A stretch of 31,721 nt of DNA from JBPYFK01 sp051984675 (GTDB lineage: Bacteria; Actinomycetota; Actinomycetes; Mycobacteriales; Pseudonocardiaceae). This document shows, in pieces, positions 23,775 through 31,719 of this stretch. The stretch lies in the NCBI GenBank assembly GCA_051984675.1, contig JBPYFK010000105.1:1-31721 (forward strand), given 5' to 3'. How positions within the stretch are numbered: the first letter of the stretch is position 1; each line of letters starts with the position of its first letter. The notes below the pieces were generated by a model. It was not told the origin of the DNA and did no database searches. It saw only the letters and a program-made list of their open reading frames with translations. Position numbers and translations under genes: made by a program.

Positions 23775-23786
23775 CGTCGCTCCTCG

Positions 23787-23859
23787 CCCAACTTGTGAAA
23801 CCCCAACTTGTCCAACCCAACTTGTGGAACCTCAACTTGTGGAACCCCAGCTCACGAAC
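23787..23859. repeat. five-unit 14-15-bp tandem repeat between the medium and large oxidoreductase genes
   Basis: Units at 23787, 23802, 23816, 23831 and 23846 follow the pattern CCCAACTTGTGGAAC with small changes; the fifth is degenerate. The array fills the gap and runs over the stop codon of the medium subunit (23852-23854). It is the lowest-GC stretch of the operon. It may be slippage DNA or affect large-subunit translation. Confidence 0.85.
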
Positions 23860-24838
23860 CTTGGCTCAGGTCACCCAACGTGTGCACGATGACGTTGCGG
23901 GCGAGCGGAATCTTGAAGGCGTTGCCCGGCAGTGGCCGGGCCTGCGCGAGTTCGGCATCGGCGGCGGCGCGGAAGCTCTCGGTACTCGCACGTGCGCCAC
24001 GTAGTGCCTCTTCCGCGGTCCACGCCCGCCACGGCTTGTGCGCGACACCGCCCAGCGCGAGCCGCACAGCCGCGACGACGCCGTCCACGACCTCCAGCGC
24101 GGCGGCCACGGAAACGAGCGCGAACGCGTAGGAAGCCCGGTCCCGCACCTTGCGGTAGGTCGAATCAGCGGTCACCGCCGCTGGGGGAACATCCACCCCA
24201 GTGATCAGCTCACCGTGCTCGATCACCGTGTCGCGTTCAGGCTCGTCGCCGGGCAGCCGGTGGAACTCGGTCAGCGGAACCTCCCGCGCACCGTTCGGCC
24301 CCTGCAACCGCACGACGGCGTCGAGCGCGGCCAAGGCGACCGCCATGTCCGACGGATTCGTTGCCACACAAGCGGAAGAACCGCCCAGGATGGCCAGTTC
24401 CCGGTGGTAGCCTTCCCACGCCGAACAACCCGACCCGGGATCGCGCTTGTTGCAGGGCGTTGTGTTGTCCTGGAAATACACACACCGGGTCCGTTGCAAC
24501 AGATTTCCACCCGCGGTGGCCACGTTGCGCACCTGTCCCGACGCGCCGGCAAGCACCGCCTGCGACAGCATCGGATACCGTCGCCGAACCCTTCGGTCGG
24601 CGGCCAGATCACTGTTGGTCACGGCAGCGCCGATCCGCAGGCCGCCGTCCGGCAGATCCTCGATGCGGTCCGAGGTCGCCCGCCGCACGTCCACCAGGGC
24701 CTCCGGCGTGGCCACCTCCAGCTTCATCAGGTCCACCAGATTCGTGCCGCCGGCCAGGAACGCCCCGTGCGGCTCCTCCGCCAGCAGCGCGACGGCTGAC
24801 GACACGGTGCCCGCGCGCTCGTACCGGAAGGGCTTCAT
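23852..24838 (-). CDS. aldehyde oxidoreductase, FAD and Fe-S medium subunit (PaoB/YagS type)
   Basis: A 328-residue FAD-binding subunit of the molybdenum hydroxylase. The flavin motif is AFLAGGTNLVDLMK (about 29-42), followed by the second flavin segment VRNVATAGGNLLQRTRC. An extra cysteine loop, CVYFQDNTTPCNKRDPGSGC (about 120-139), matches the insertion that holds a [4Fe-4S] cluster in PaoB and sets this subtype apart from ordinary xanthine dehydrogenases. ATG 24838 overlaps the small-subunit stop (ATGA). The C-terminal stop lies inside the tandem repeat array. Confidence 0.9.
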   Translation of the reverse strand: MKPFRYERAGTVSSAVALLAEEPHGAFLAGGTNLVDLMKLEVATPEALVDVRRATSDRIEDLPDGGLRIGAAVTNSDLAADRRVRRRYPMLSQAVLAGASGQVRNVATAGGNLLQRTRCVYFQDNTTPCNKRDPGSGCSAWEGYHRELAILGGSSACVATNPSDMAVALAALDAVVRLQGPNGAREVPLTEFHRLPGDEPERDTVIEHGELITGVDVPPAAVTADSTYRKVRDRASYAFALVSVAAALEVVDGVVAAVRLALGGVAHKPWRAWTAEEALRGARASTESFRAAADAELAQARPLPGNAFKIPLARNVIVHTLGDLSQGS

Positions 24839-25419
24839 CGCCGCGCCACCTCCGCGATCGCGGGAACGATGTTCGCGTAGGCGCCGCACCGGCACAGGTT
24901 TCCGGCCATCCGCTCGCGAATCTCCTCGTCGTCGAGCACGATGCCCTCGGCTTCTGGGCTCTCGGCGCCTTGGCCCTCAGCGGCTGGGCCCTCAGCGGCT
25001 GGGCCCTCAGCGGCTGGGCCTTCGGCCGCCGGGCCCTTGCTCACCGCGCTCGGCCAGCCCTCGGCGGCCTCGCGCACCATCCCCACGGCCGACACGATCT
25101 GCCCGGGCGTGCAGTACCCGCACTGGAAGGCGTCGTGTTCGACGAACGCACGTTGCAACGGATGTGGCCCACCGTCGGCCAGCCCGTCCGCCGTGACGAT
25201 CTCCGAACCTTCGCACGCCACCGCCAGTGCGAGGCAGCTCAACACCCGGCGGCCGTCCAGCAGGACGGTGCACGCGCCGCATTGTCCGTGGTCGCAGCCC
25301 TTCTTCGGGCTCGTGATCCGCAACCGCTCGCGGAGGGCGTCCAGCAGCGTGGTGCGCGTGTCCACGACCAACCGGTGATCCGTGGCGTCCACGCGCAGCG
25401 CGATCTCGGCATCCATCAT
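24835..25419 (-). CDS. aldehyde oxidoreductase, [2Fe-2S] small subunit (PaoA/YagT type) with a repeat insertion
   Basis: A 194-residue electron-transfer subunit. The plant-ferredoxin-type cluster uses C42, C47, C50 and C62 (KGCDHGQCGAC...LSC). The second cluster uses C100, C103, C176 and C178 (CGYC...CRC). Between the two cysteine pairs of the second domain lies a run of PAAEG units (about 130-158) where relatives have a short loop. There is no Tat signal, unlike E. coli PaoA, so this complex is probably cytoplasmic. ATG 25419 has AAGGGAGCGG upstream. It is the first gene of the operon, divergent from LtrA across 185 bp in which no clear operator was found. Confidence 0.9.
   Translation of the reverse strand: MMDAEIALRVDATDHRLVVDTRTTLLDALRERLRITSPKKGCDHGQCGACTVLLDGRRVLSCLALAVACEGSEIVTADGLADGGPHPLQRAFVEHDAFQCGYCTPGQIVSAVGMVREAAEGWPSAVSKGPAAEGPAAEGPAAEGPAAEGQGAESPEAEGIVLDDEEIRERMAGNLCRCGAYANIVPAIAEVARR
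24972..25031. repeat. 15-bp tandem repeat inside the small-subunit gene
   Basis: Three identical copies of GGCCCTCAGCGGCTG (24972-25016) and one degenerate copy (25017-25031). Because the period is a multiple of three, it encodes in-frame PAAEG units on the minus strand. Copy-number change would alter loop length without breaking the frame. Confidence 0.9.
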
Positions 25420-25604
25420 CCGCTCCCTTGCGGTCGTGCGGGGAGCCGCCTACGCCGTCCCATCGTCCGTACTGCCGTACCGCACGACAGGGCCGAAAGA
25501 CCCTGCATCACCGTGCGTGCCTGCTGTAGCCGGGCGCCCTTGTCCACATTGGACTTTCGGGGCTCCATGTGAGTTCCGCGCCAGGTGGGGCTAGGTTTCG
25601 ACTG

Positions 25605-26795
25605 ATGAGTTCAGTCCCCACACAGTGGCGGCGACCGATGGCGGGCCGTGACCCGTCCGAGCCGCACCGCGCGTCCACGCCGCTGGAATTGCTGTTCGAC
25701 CTGTGCTTCGTGGTCGCCGTCGCGCAGGCCGGCGCCCAACTGCACGGCGGCTTGGTCGAAGGCCGCTCGGGGCCGGCGGTGATCGGGTACCTGATGGTGT
25801 TCTTCGCCATCTGGTGGGCGTGGATGAACTTCACGTGGTTCGCGTCCGCCTACGACACCGACGACGTGCCCTACCGGCTGTTGACGCTGGTGCAGATGGC
25901 TGGCGTTCTGATCCTGGCCGCCGGCGTACCGGCCACTTTCCGTGACTACGACTTCACAACGATCACGATCGGGTACGTCGTGATGCGGGTGGCGCTGATC
26001 GCGCAGTGGTTGCGCGCCGCCCTCGAGCATCCCGACGGGCGGCCGGCGGCACTGCGCTATGCCGGCGGTATCGCCGTCTGCCAGGCAGGATGGCTCGCCC
26101 GCCTGGCCCTCCCGCACCCCTGGAGCGAGGTCGGGTTCGGCGTCCTGGTGCTGGCCGAGCTGGCCGTTCCGGCCTGGGCCGAACGCGTGCGCACCACCTC
26201 GTGGCACCCCAGCCACATCGCGGAACGCTACGGCCTGTTCACCATCATAGTGTTCGGTGAGGTCGTGCTCGCTTCGACGACCGCCGTGCAGTCGGCCAGC
26301 ACCACCGGTGGGCTGTCGCCGTCACTGCTGGAGATCGCGACCGGCGGCCTGCTGCTGATCTTCGGGCTGTGGTGGGCCTATTTCAAGCACGCGGACGAGG
26401 AACGACTCCGCGAGTCGCTGCGGTCCGCGCTGCTGTGGGGCTACGGGCACTACCTGGTATTCGCGGCTGGGGCGGCGCTCGGAGCCGGGTTGCAAATGAC
26501 CACCGACACGACCCTGCACGGGCCACACGCGGGCGCGCGGGCCGCGTCCTTCGCCGTAGCGATTCCGGTCACGGTCTACCTGGTCGTGCTCGCCCTCCTG
26601 CGAGCGACGAACACCCGGGAGGACCGGGCGGCCCTGCCGCTCGTCTTCGGTACAGCGGTGCTGATCACGCTCACCGCCGCCGTCGTCGGCCCGCTGTCGC
26701 TTCCGCTGTCCGTCCTGGTCATGGGGCTTCTGGTGGCCTTGTTGGTAGCCGCCTCCGTGACGCTCCGAGATCGGGTACGCGCACAGCGTAGATAG
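25605..26795 (+). CDS. low-temperature-requirement protein A (LtrA) family membrane protein
   Basis: A 396-residue membrane protein with about ten helices. The LtrA landmarks are present: STPLELLFDLCFVVAVAQ at the start, FFAIWWAWMNFTWFASAYDTDD, then HIAERYGLFTIIVFGEVVLA, and WWAYFKHADEER. The family is widespread and its molecular role is unclear. ATG 25605 is a reasonable start; GTG 25569 and ATG 25638 are in the same frame and none has a strong ribosome site. The gene is divergent from the aldehyde oxidoreductase operon. Confidence 0.88.
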   Translation: MSSVPTQWRRPMAGRDPSEPHRASTPLELLFDLCFVVAVAQAGAQLHGGLVEGRSGPAVIGYLMVFFAIWWAWMNFTWFASAYDTDDVPYRLLTLVQMAGVLILAAGVPATFRDYDFTTITIGYVVMRVALIAQWLRAALEHPDGRPAALRYAGGIAVCQAGWLARLALPHPWSEVGFGVLVLAELAVPAWAERVRTTSWHPSHIAERYGLFTIIVFGEVVLASTTAVQSASTTGGLSPSLLEIATGGLLLIFGLWWAYFKHADEERLRESLRSALLWGYGHYLVFAAGAALGAGLQMTTDTTLHGPHAGARAASFAVAIPVTVYLVVLALLRATNTREDRAALPLVFGTAVLITLTAAVVGPLSLPLSVLVMGLLVALLVAASVTLRDRVRAQRR

Positions 26796-27024
26796 ATCGA
26801 GTGGTGGACAGCTGTTGCGTATGGTGCACTGTCTACATTGGAGGCATTGCCTTGGGCAACATCTACTGGCTAGGATCGTTCGCACGGCCGCATGGCGCGA
26901 CATTCACGCACGTCACGTCGCACCGTGCATACCGCGAGTAAGGGTGGCTTGGTGAATCTCAGGTACGTCCGCGCGGCGGACGACTGCGACGAACGGGGTA
27001 GTACTGCTGCTTCGTTCGGACCTA

Positions 27025-27051
27025 TTGCCAGGTAGGTTAGCCACCTAGGTT
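27025..27051 (+). promoter_or_regulatory. possible promoter in the methylenetetrahydrofolate reductase leader
   Basis: TTGCCA (27025-27030) and TAGGTT (27046-27051) are separated by 15 bp, within a locally AT-rich, repetitive patch. The gap 26796-27173 also holds GTGGACAG facing CTGTCTAC near 26802-26835, a possible LtrA terminator. A 47-codon open frame at 26889-27035 is not convincing. No riboswitch consensus was recognised. Confidence 0.25.
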
Positions 27052-27173
27052 ACTCGTTAGTAGCAATGGTTCCTGTTCAACGAGCGGCAGGCCAGCACCG
27101 AGGCTGGTCCGCACGACCGGTGCGGTCTGCCTTGACGGGTGCCACGTCGACAGAAGGGAAACCTGAGGCCGAC

Positions 27174-28070
27174 ATGAACACCATCGCGCTCGAACTGGTG
27201 CCTCCCGACATCGACCGCGGTTCGGAGAGGGCAGTTGAGGAAGGCCGCAAGGTCGCCGAGCACTCCCGGGCCTGCGGCTTGGCTGGCCGCATCCAGCACC
27301 TGATGATCCCCGGCATGATCGCCGAGGACCCGGACCGTCCGGTCGAGATGAAGCCCAAGATGGACACGCTCGACTTCTGGAGGCATGTCCAGCCCGAGGT
27401 GGGTCACGACGTCCGCGGCCTGTGTACGCAGGTCACCGCGTTCCACGACAAGCAGCAGCTCACCGAGCGTCTGCGCACTCTCCGGGACGCCGGGATGGAA
27501 GGCATCACCTTCGTCGGCGTGCCGCGCACCATGGCCGACGGCGAGGGGCCGGGCATCCCGCCCACCGACGCGCTGTCGCAGTTCCAGGACATCGTCCCGA
27601 ACCGCGGGGCCATCCTCATCCCGACCCGGGACGGGGAGCAGGGGCGATTCGGTTTCAAGTGCGACCGCGGCGCCACCTTCGCCATGACCCAGCTGCTGTT
27701 CTCCGACTCCATCGTCGGCTTCCTGCGGGACTTCGCCAAGCAGACCTCGCACCGGCCGGAGATCCTGCTGTCGTTCGGCTTCGTCCCCAGCGTCGAGGAC
27801 CGGGTGAAGCTCATCGACTGGCTCATCCAGGACCCGGGCAACGAAGCCGTCGCGCAGGAGCAGGCGTTCGTCGCCAAGCTCGCCGGGCTGTCCTTCGAGC
27901 AGCGCAAGCAGGAACTGGTCGACCTCTACAAGCGGGTCATCGACGGTGTGCACGATCTCGGGTTCCCGATCAGCATTCACCTGGAGGCCCCGTACGGCCC
28001 GGTGAAGCCGGCCTTCGACACCTTCGCGGCGATGCTCGACTACTGGTCGCCGCAGCCGAAGGGCGCGTGA
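27174..28070 (+). CDS. methylenetetrahydrofolate reductase, mycobacterial (non-canonical) type
   Basis: A 298-residue (beta/alpha)8 protein matching the actinobacterial MetF-like family. Evidence includes MNTIALELVPPDIDRGSE, GLAGRIQHLMIPGMIAEDPDRPVEMKPKMD, EGITFVGVPRTMADGEG, LIPTRDGEQGRFGFKC and the closing FAAMLDYWSP. In this family the enzyme reduces methylenetetrahydrofolate to methyltetrahydrofolate for methionine synthesis, though it diverges from classic MetF. ATG 27174 has GAGG 5 bp upstream. Length is normal. It stands alone, and a long hairpin follows its stop. Confidence 0.87.
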   Translation: MNTIALELVPPDIDRGSERAVEEGRKVAEHSRACGLAGRIQHLMIPGMIAEDPDRPVEMKPKMDTLDFWRHVQPEVGHDVRGLCTQVTAFHDKQQLTERLRTLRDAGMEGITFVGVPRTMADGEGPGIPPTDALSQFQDIVPNRGAILIPTRDGEQGRFGFKCDRGATFAMTQLLFSDSIVGFLRDFAKQTSHRPEILLSFGFVPSVEDRVKLIDWLIQDPGNEAVAQEQAFVAKLAGLSFEQRKQELVDLYKRVIDGVHDLGFPISIHLEAPYGPVKPAFDTFAAMLDYWSPQPKGA

Positions 28071-28076
28071 TCCGCA

Positions 28077-28149
28077 CCTCGTCGCGGTGCATCCGTACTT
28101 CTCGCAGTACCTGTCACTGCTGGTAACGGATGGATGCATCGCGACGAGG
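28077..28149. terminator. long hairpin between convergent genes
   Basis: An 18-bp stem: 28077-28094 (CCTCGTCGCGGTGCATCC) pairs with 28132-28149, with 17 Watson-Crick pairs and one G-U. The loop is 37 nt. It begins 7 bp after the methylenetetrahydrofolate reductase stop and precedes the convergent GNAT stop by about 70 bp, so a bidirectional terminator fits. It is longer than usual for one. Confidence 0.6.
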
Positions 28150-28218
28150 AAGCGCCCGACACCTCGGACTTGTCTCGTACGCTCCGGCGCCGCCACGCCC
28201 GCACGCGAGTCGCCGCTG

Positions 28219-28707
28219 TCACGTGAGGCGGAACCGAAATCCGGGTTGTGCGCCTTCGTCGAAACCGAGGGATCGGTACAGCGGCTCGCCGTCGGAACTG
28301 GCGTGCAGCTCGATCATGGTGACCTCCAGAGCGCGGTACCAGTCGAGAAGTGCGGTCATGATCGCCCGAGCCAGACCACGATGACGCCAAGCCGCTTCGG
28401 TGGCCACCCACTGGATATAGCCCACGCGCCCGGTGAGGTTCGCCGGGCCCGGAAACCGCGTCGCGATCGATCCCGCACCGGACGCGACCAATCGCCCAGG
28501 TTCGTCCGGGTGATCGGCGACGAAGACCGCCGCGTCCCGACCGAGACGCTCGGCGAGCATGGCGTAGGCGGCGTTCCGCCATCCGGGGGTGTCGGTGTCC
28601 ATCCCGATTGACTCGTACATGATCTCGGCGAGGCGGAGGACTTCGGAGAAGTCGTCCGCGGTCGCGACTCGAACCCGCGGGCGTGCTGCGTTCATGCCGA
28701 CGAGCAT
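28219..28707 (-). CDS. GNAT-family N-acetyltransferase
   Basis: A 162-residue acetyl-CoA-dependent acetyltransferase. The CoA-binding motif A is VGYIQWVATEAAWRHRGLARAIMTALLDW, with the R-x-x-G-x-A pyrophosphate loop (RHRGLA, about 108-113). Motif B ends in YRSLGFDEG (about 147-155), the usual C-terminal YxxxGF. The substrate is unknown. ATG 28707 and ATG 28695 (MNAARPRVRVATADD) are both possible; the second begins exactly at the conserved first strand. Upstream 28708-28847 shows no clear element. Confidence 0.87.
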   Translation of the reverse strand: MLVGMNAARPRVRVATADDFSEVLRLAEIMYESIGMDTDTPGWRNAAYAMLAERLGRDAAVFVADHPDEPGRLVASGAGSIATRFPGPANLTGRVGYIQWVATEAAWRHRGLARAIMTALLDWYRALEVTMIELHASSDGEPLYRSLGFDEGAQPGFRFRLT

Positions 28708-28847
28708 GGACGATCACGGGGTTGCGGGGAAAGCGATTTGTGCTGTTGCTCTTCGAACAAAGATTCACCCTGCCGTGTGGCGATTTCGGTGATGTGATCG
28801 GCCACAATGGACTAGTCGACGCCAACATGACCGTCTACAGTGGTATG

Positions 28848-29825
28848 TTATGTGTCCACGGCACCGGCGCGTTTGACCTGCCGGGTGATGGGTGAGGTCT
28901 CCACTTGGAGCACACCACTGAGCCCGCCGATGCGGTTGGCGAGATAGTCGTACAGCGCGTCGAGAGTCTGGCAGACCGCGAAGGCAACCACGTTGGTGAC
29001 ACCGGTTGTGGCCGCCGCATAGGCGATCTCCGGGTGCTTCGCCAACGCGTGCGTGACTGTGGTCAGCTGGGCCGGTGCCACTGTGAGCCACAGCGCGGCC
29101 TGGCAGGTGTAGCCAAGCAGGTGCGGCTGGATATCCACGTCGAACGAGAGGATGCCATCGCCGTGCAGCTCGGTCAGGCGTCGACGGGTCGTGGACTCTG
29201 ACCAGCCCGTCACAGCGGCCAACCTGGGGTATCCGGTACGACCGTCGGTGGCCAGCGCGCGCAGTAGCGCCCAGTCGGTCTCGCTGAGATCGACGTTCAC
29301 CGGCTCGCCGGTGTCCGCGGCTGGCTGCGGTCCCCGAACGGTCCGCATGCGCTCGATCTGCTCTGATTCCAACGCGGACGTTCGGCCCTGCCATCCGGCG
29401 GTTCCGGCAACCGGGCGCAGCAGGCATTGCGCGGTGACGTCGTTGATCCGTCGGGTGCGGGAGAGCTTCTCCAACAGCAGATGATCACGCCCGTGGCGGG
29501 CCCGGGTGATGCAGGTGATCTCGGTGCCCCCGGAAGCCACGCCCACCCATGCCGTGTCGTCGCGGCGGGACAGGGCCGCCGCGATCGGGGACGCACCCTC
29601 CGGGGCGCACCGGAGCCGGACCAGCCAGGTCACCCAGCCCAGTCGCCACCAGTCGACCTGGCCGACCACGCGCAACCCGGCCGCCCGCAGCCGCCGGTAC
29701 CGGTGGGCGACAGTGCGGTCCGAGCGGTTCAGTACGTCAGCGATGTGGCTGAACGGTGCGCGGCCGTCGATCGTCAGGGCGTGGACCAGTTGCCGATCAA
29801 GGCCATCCAGGGTGAGTGAATCCAC
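28848..29825 (-). CDS. double-module Lrp/AsnC-family regulator
   Basis: A 325-residue regulator made of two Lrp-like modules in tandem. The first helix-turn-helix is LDRQLVHALTIDGRAPFSHIADVLNRSDRTVAHRYRRL (about 9-46), followed by a ligand-binding RAM-like domain. The second is LLRALATDGRTGYPRLAAVTGWSESTTRRRLTELHGDGI (about 186-224), followed by a second RAM-like domain ending near residue 312. Ordinary Lrp proteins have one module, about 150-160 residues. It starts at GTG 29825. It is divergent from the LCM-type methyltransferase across 115 bp and may control it. Confidence 0.87.
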   Translation of the reverse strand: MDSLTLDGLDRQLVHALTIDGRAPFSHIADVLNRSDRTVAHRYRRLRAAGLRVVGQVDWWRLGWVTWLVRLRCAPEGASPIAAALSRRDDTAWVGVASGGTEITCITRARHGRDHLLLEKLSRTRRINDVTAQCLLRPVAGTAGWQGRTSALESEQIERMRTVRGPQPAADTGEPVNVDLSETDWALLRALATDGRTGYPRLAAVTGWSESTTRRRLTELHGDGILSFDVDIQPHLLGYTCQAALWLTVAPAQLTTVTHALAKHPEIAYAAATTGVTNVVAFAVCQTLDALYDYLANRIGGLSGVLQVETSPITRQVKRAGAVDT

Positions 29826-29940
29826 CAGTAAACCCTAACGGTGGTTCGGAATTCGTCAGCTGTGGCCGTAATCGGCGGCTGGCACGCCACAACGTCGCAA
29901 CACTGTGAGCCGTCACCCGACAACGCCCAAGGAGCTTGCG

Positions 29941-30795
29941 ATGAACGAACGAGTCGAATCGCCGGCAGCTGCCGCGACCGAGGACGGGCTGGACCCGGTC
30001 GCTCTGACCGGCCGGCTGACAGCGGCCATGCGTGCCCGCGAGTCTGAACGTCGCGACCGGCTGTTTGACGACCCCTTCGCCGCCCGGCTGGCTGGCGAGC
30101 AGGGGCAGGCCCTGCTGGACGTCTTCGGCGACAACGTGGTCATCGCGGTGCGAACCCGGTTCTTCGACGACGCGGTCGCCGCTATCAGCGGGGTGGACCA
30201 GATCGTGATCCTGGCTGCCGGCATGGACACGCGTGCCTACCGGCTCGATTGTCTCGCCGGCAGGACGCTGTTCGAGTTGGACCGGGCAGAGGTGCTGCGG
30301 CTGAAGGACCAACTGCTCGGGCAGACACGCGATGTCGCGCCCCAGCCCCGCTGTGACCGCCGTCCGATCGGTGTGGACCTCGCCGCCGACTGGACGGGGC
30401 CGCTGGTGGACGCGGGGTTCGAGCCGGAACGGCCAACGTGTTGGCTGGTCGAGGGACTGACGCCGTACCTGACGGAACCCGACGTCCACCGGCTACTTGA
30501 CCGGGTCAGCGCGCTCGCCGCGACGGGCAGCCATCTGCTCGTCGACATGGTCGGGCAGTCCTTCTTCGACAGCCCCGAAACCCGCCCGATGCTCGACCTC
30601 TTCGCCGAACGCGACATGACGTGGCAGTTCGGGACCGATCAGCCCGAGGACCTGCTCACCGAGCGCGGGTGGCAGCCGGACGTGACGCTGATCAGCGCGG
30701 CCGGCACGCGACTGGGCCGGTGGCCGTATCCCCATGTCCCCCGTGGCACACCGGGCATCGGCCAGGGCTTCTTCGTGCACGCCCGCCGCCCCTGA
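29941..30795 (+). CDS. LCM-type (TIGR00027-like) SAM-dependent methyltransferase
   Basis: A 284-residue methyltransferase of the leucine-carboxyl-methyltransferase superfamily, common in actinomycetes, often in natural-product settings. The SAM motif is VILAAGMDTRAYRL (about 89-102). An acidic partner follows in LFELDRAEVLRLK, and then CWLVEGLTPYLTEPDV, which carries the family EGLTPYL motif. AAGGAG lies 6 bp before the ATG. It is divergent from the Lrp-type regulator. The substrate, an O-methyl acceptor, is unknown. Confidence 0.88.
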   Translation: MNERVESPAAAATEDGLDPVALTGRLTAAMRARESERRDRLFDDPFAARLAGEQGQALLDVFGDNVVIAVRTRFFDDAVAAISGVDQIVILAAGMDTRAYRLDCLAGRTLFELDRAEVLRLKDQLLGQTRDVAPQPRCDRRPIGVDLAADWTGPLVDAGFEPERPTCWLVEGLTPYLTEPDVHRLLDRVSALAATGSHLLVDMVGQSFFDSPETRPMLDLFAERDMTWQFGTDQPEDLLTERGWQPDVTLISAAGTRLGRWPYPHVPRGTPGIGQGFFVHARRP

Positions 30796-30807
30796 AGCCG
30801 TACGTTG

Positions 30808-30831
30808 GGCGGGCGCTGGCGTCGGCCCGCC
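30808..30831. terminator. hairpin between convergent methyltransferase and ABC permease genes
   Basis: GGCGGGC (30808-30814) pairs with GCCCGCC (30825-30831) across a 10-nt loop, 12 bp after the methyltransferase stop. It lacks a T-tract but is well placed as a bidirectional terminator. Confidence 0.45.
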
Positions 30832-30873
30832 GGGAACTGCTCGGTTGGGGCTGCGGTGACTCGATGTTGTCGC

Positions 30874-31719
30874 TCAGTGGGCCGGTAACGCGGCTGCGCG
30901 ACGGCGGCGGATGTAGACACTGGCATGCGCGATGGCGTACACGCCGGTGGCGACGGCAATAATCGCGAAACTCGGCGGGAGGCGCGGGAGGGCCAAGCTG
31001 GCTGCCAGGCCCAGCCACATCTCCGCAACCGCCAAGCCGGCCGACAGCAGCAGTGCCACGTAGGGGCGCGTGGTCAGGCGGTGAGCGGTCGCGCCTGGGG
31101 CAGCGAGCAGCCCCAGCAGGAGGAGGGCGCCCACCGCCTGGGTCGCTTCGGCGGCGCATATCCCGACCAGGACGAGGAAGCCGTAGCCGAGCAACCGCAC
31201 CGGCACACCGCGCGCCGCCGCGACGGTCTCGTCGATGCTGGAGAACAGGAGCGGTCGGGCGACCAGCACAACGATGACACACACGGCCGCGGCGATCACA
31301 GCCGCGATCGCCGCCTGCGTGAAACTGAGGCCGTATATCGATCCAAAAAGGACTGATGTGCCGGCCGAGCCGTTGGTGCTGCTGCCCGACGTCGTGTACA
31401 GCGTCAGGAAGAACACGCCGAGCCCGAGAATCCAGGCGAAGATGCTGCCGACCACGACGTCATCGGCGCGGGCTTTCCGTCCCAGGGCGCCCATGAGCAG
31501 CGCGACCCCGATCGTTCCGGCGAACAGCCCGAGCCGGAGGTCGATTCCGAACGCCAGGGCGCCCAGCGCGGCGGTGAACGCGACATGGCTGAGCGCGTCT
31601 CCGGTGAAAACCTGTGCGCGCAGCACCAGGAAGTAGCCCACCAGGCCGGTGGCGGCGGCGATGGCAGTGCCCGCGAGCAGGGCGTACTGGAAGAACGGGG
31701 GGCCGAACAGCTCGTTCAT
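30874..31719 (-). CDS. metal ABC transporter permease (ZnuB/MntB, ABC-3 family)
   Basis: A 281-residue permease with about eight to nine helices. The ABC-3 family start is MNELFGPPFFQYALLAGTAIAAATGLVGYFLVLRAQVFTGDALSHVAF, and DALSHVAF is the family hallmark. The later VGALLLLGLLAAPGATA and the ATPase-contact region around DETVAAARGVPVRLLGYGF agree. These importers take up Zn2+ or Mn2+. The ATPase and binding lipoprotein should lie just beyond the right edge, upstream on this strand. The protein is complete, with its ATG at 31719. Confidence 0.9.
   Translation of the reverse strand: MNELFGPPFFQYALLAGTAIAAATGLVGYFLVLRAQVFTGDALSHVAFTAALGALAFGIDLRLGLFAGTIGVALLMGALGRKARADDVVVGSIFAWILGLGVFFLTLYTTSGSSTNGSAGTSVLFGSIYGLSFTQAAIAAVIAAAVCVIVVLVARPLLFSSIDETVAAARGVPVRLLGYGFLVLVGICAAEATQAVGALLLLGLLAAPGATAHRLTTRPYVALLLSAGLAVAEMWLGLAASLALPRLPPSFAIIAVATGVYAIAHASVYIRRRRAAALPAH

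Noticed and set aside
22410..23798. Long plus-strand open frame opposite the large oxidoreductase subunit
   Set aside because: It mirrors the codons of a well-supported molybdenum enzyme and shows no domain.
23787..23859. CRISPR array
   Set aside because: The repeats are contiguous 14-15-bp units without spacers, and there are no cas genes.
26889..27035. Forty-seven-codon open frame upstream of the methylenetetrahydrofolate reductase
   Set aside because: No ribosome site, poor third-position GC in its first half, and no known peptide family.
26950..27173. SAM or cobalamin riboswitch before the methylenetetrahydrofolate reductase
   Set aside because: No match to the conserved B12 box or SAM-IV core was found; only short local repeats are visible.
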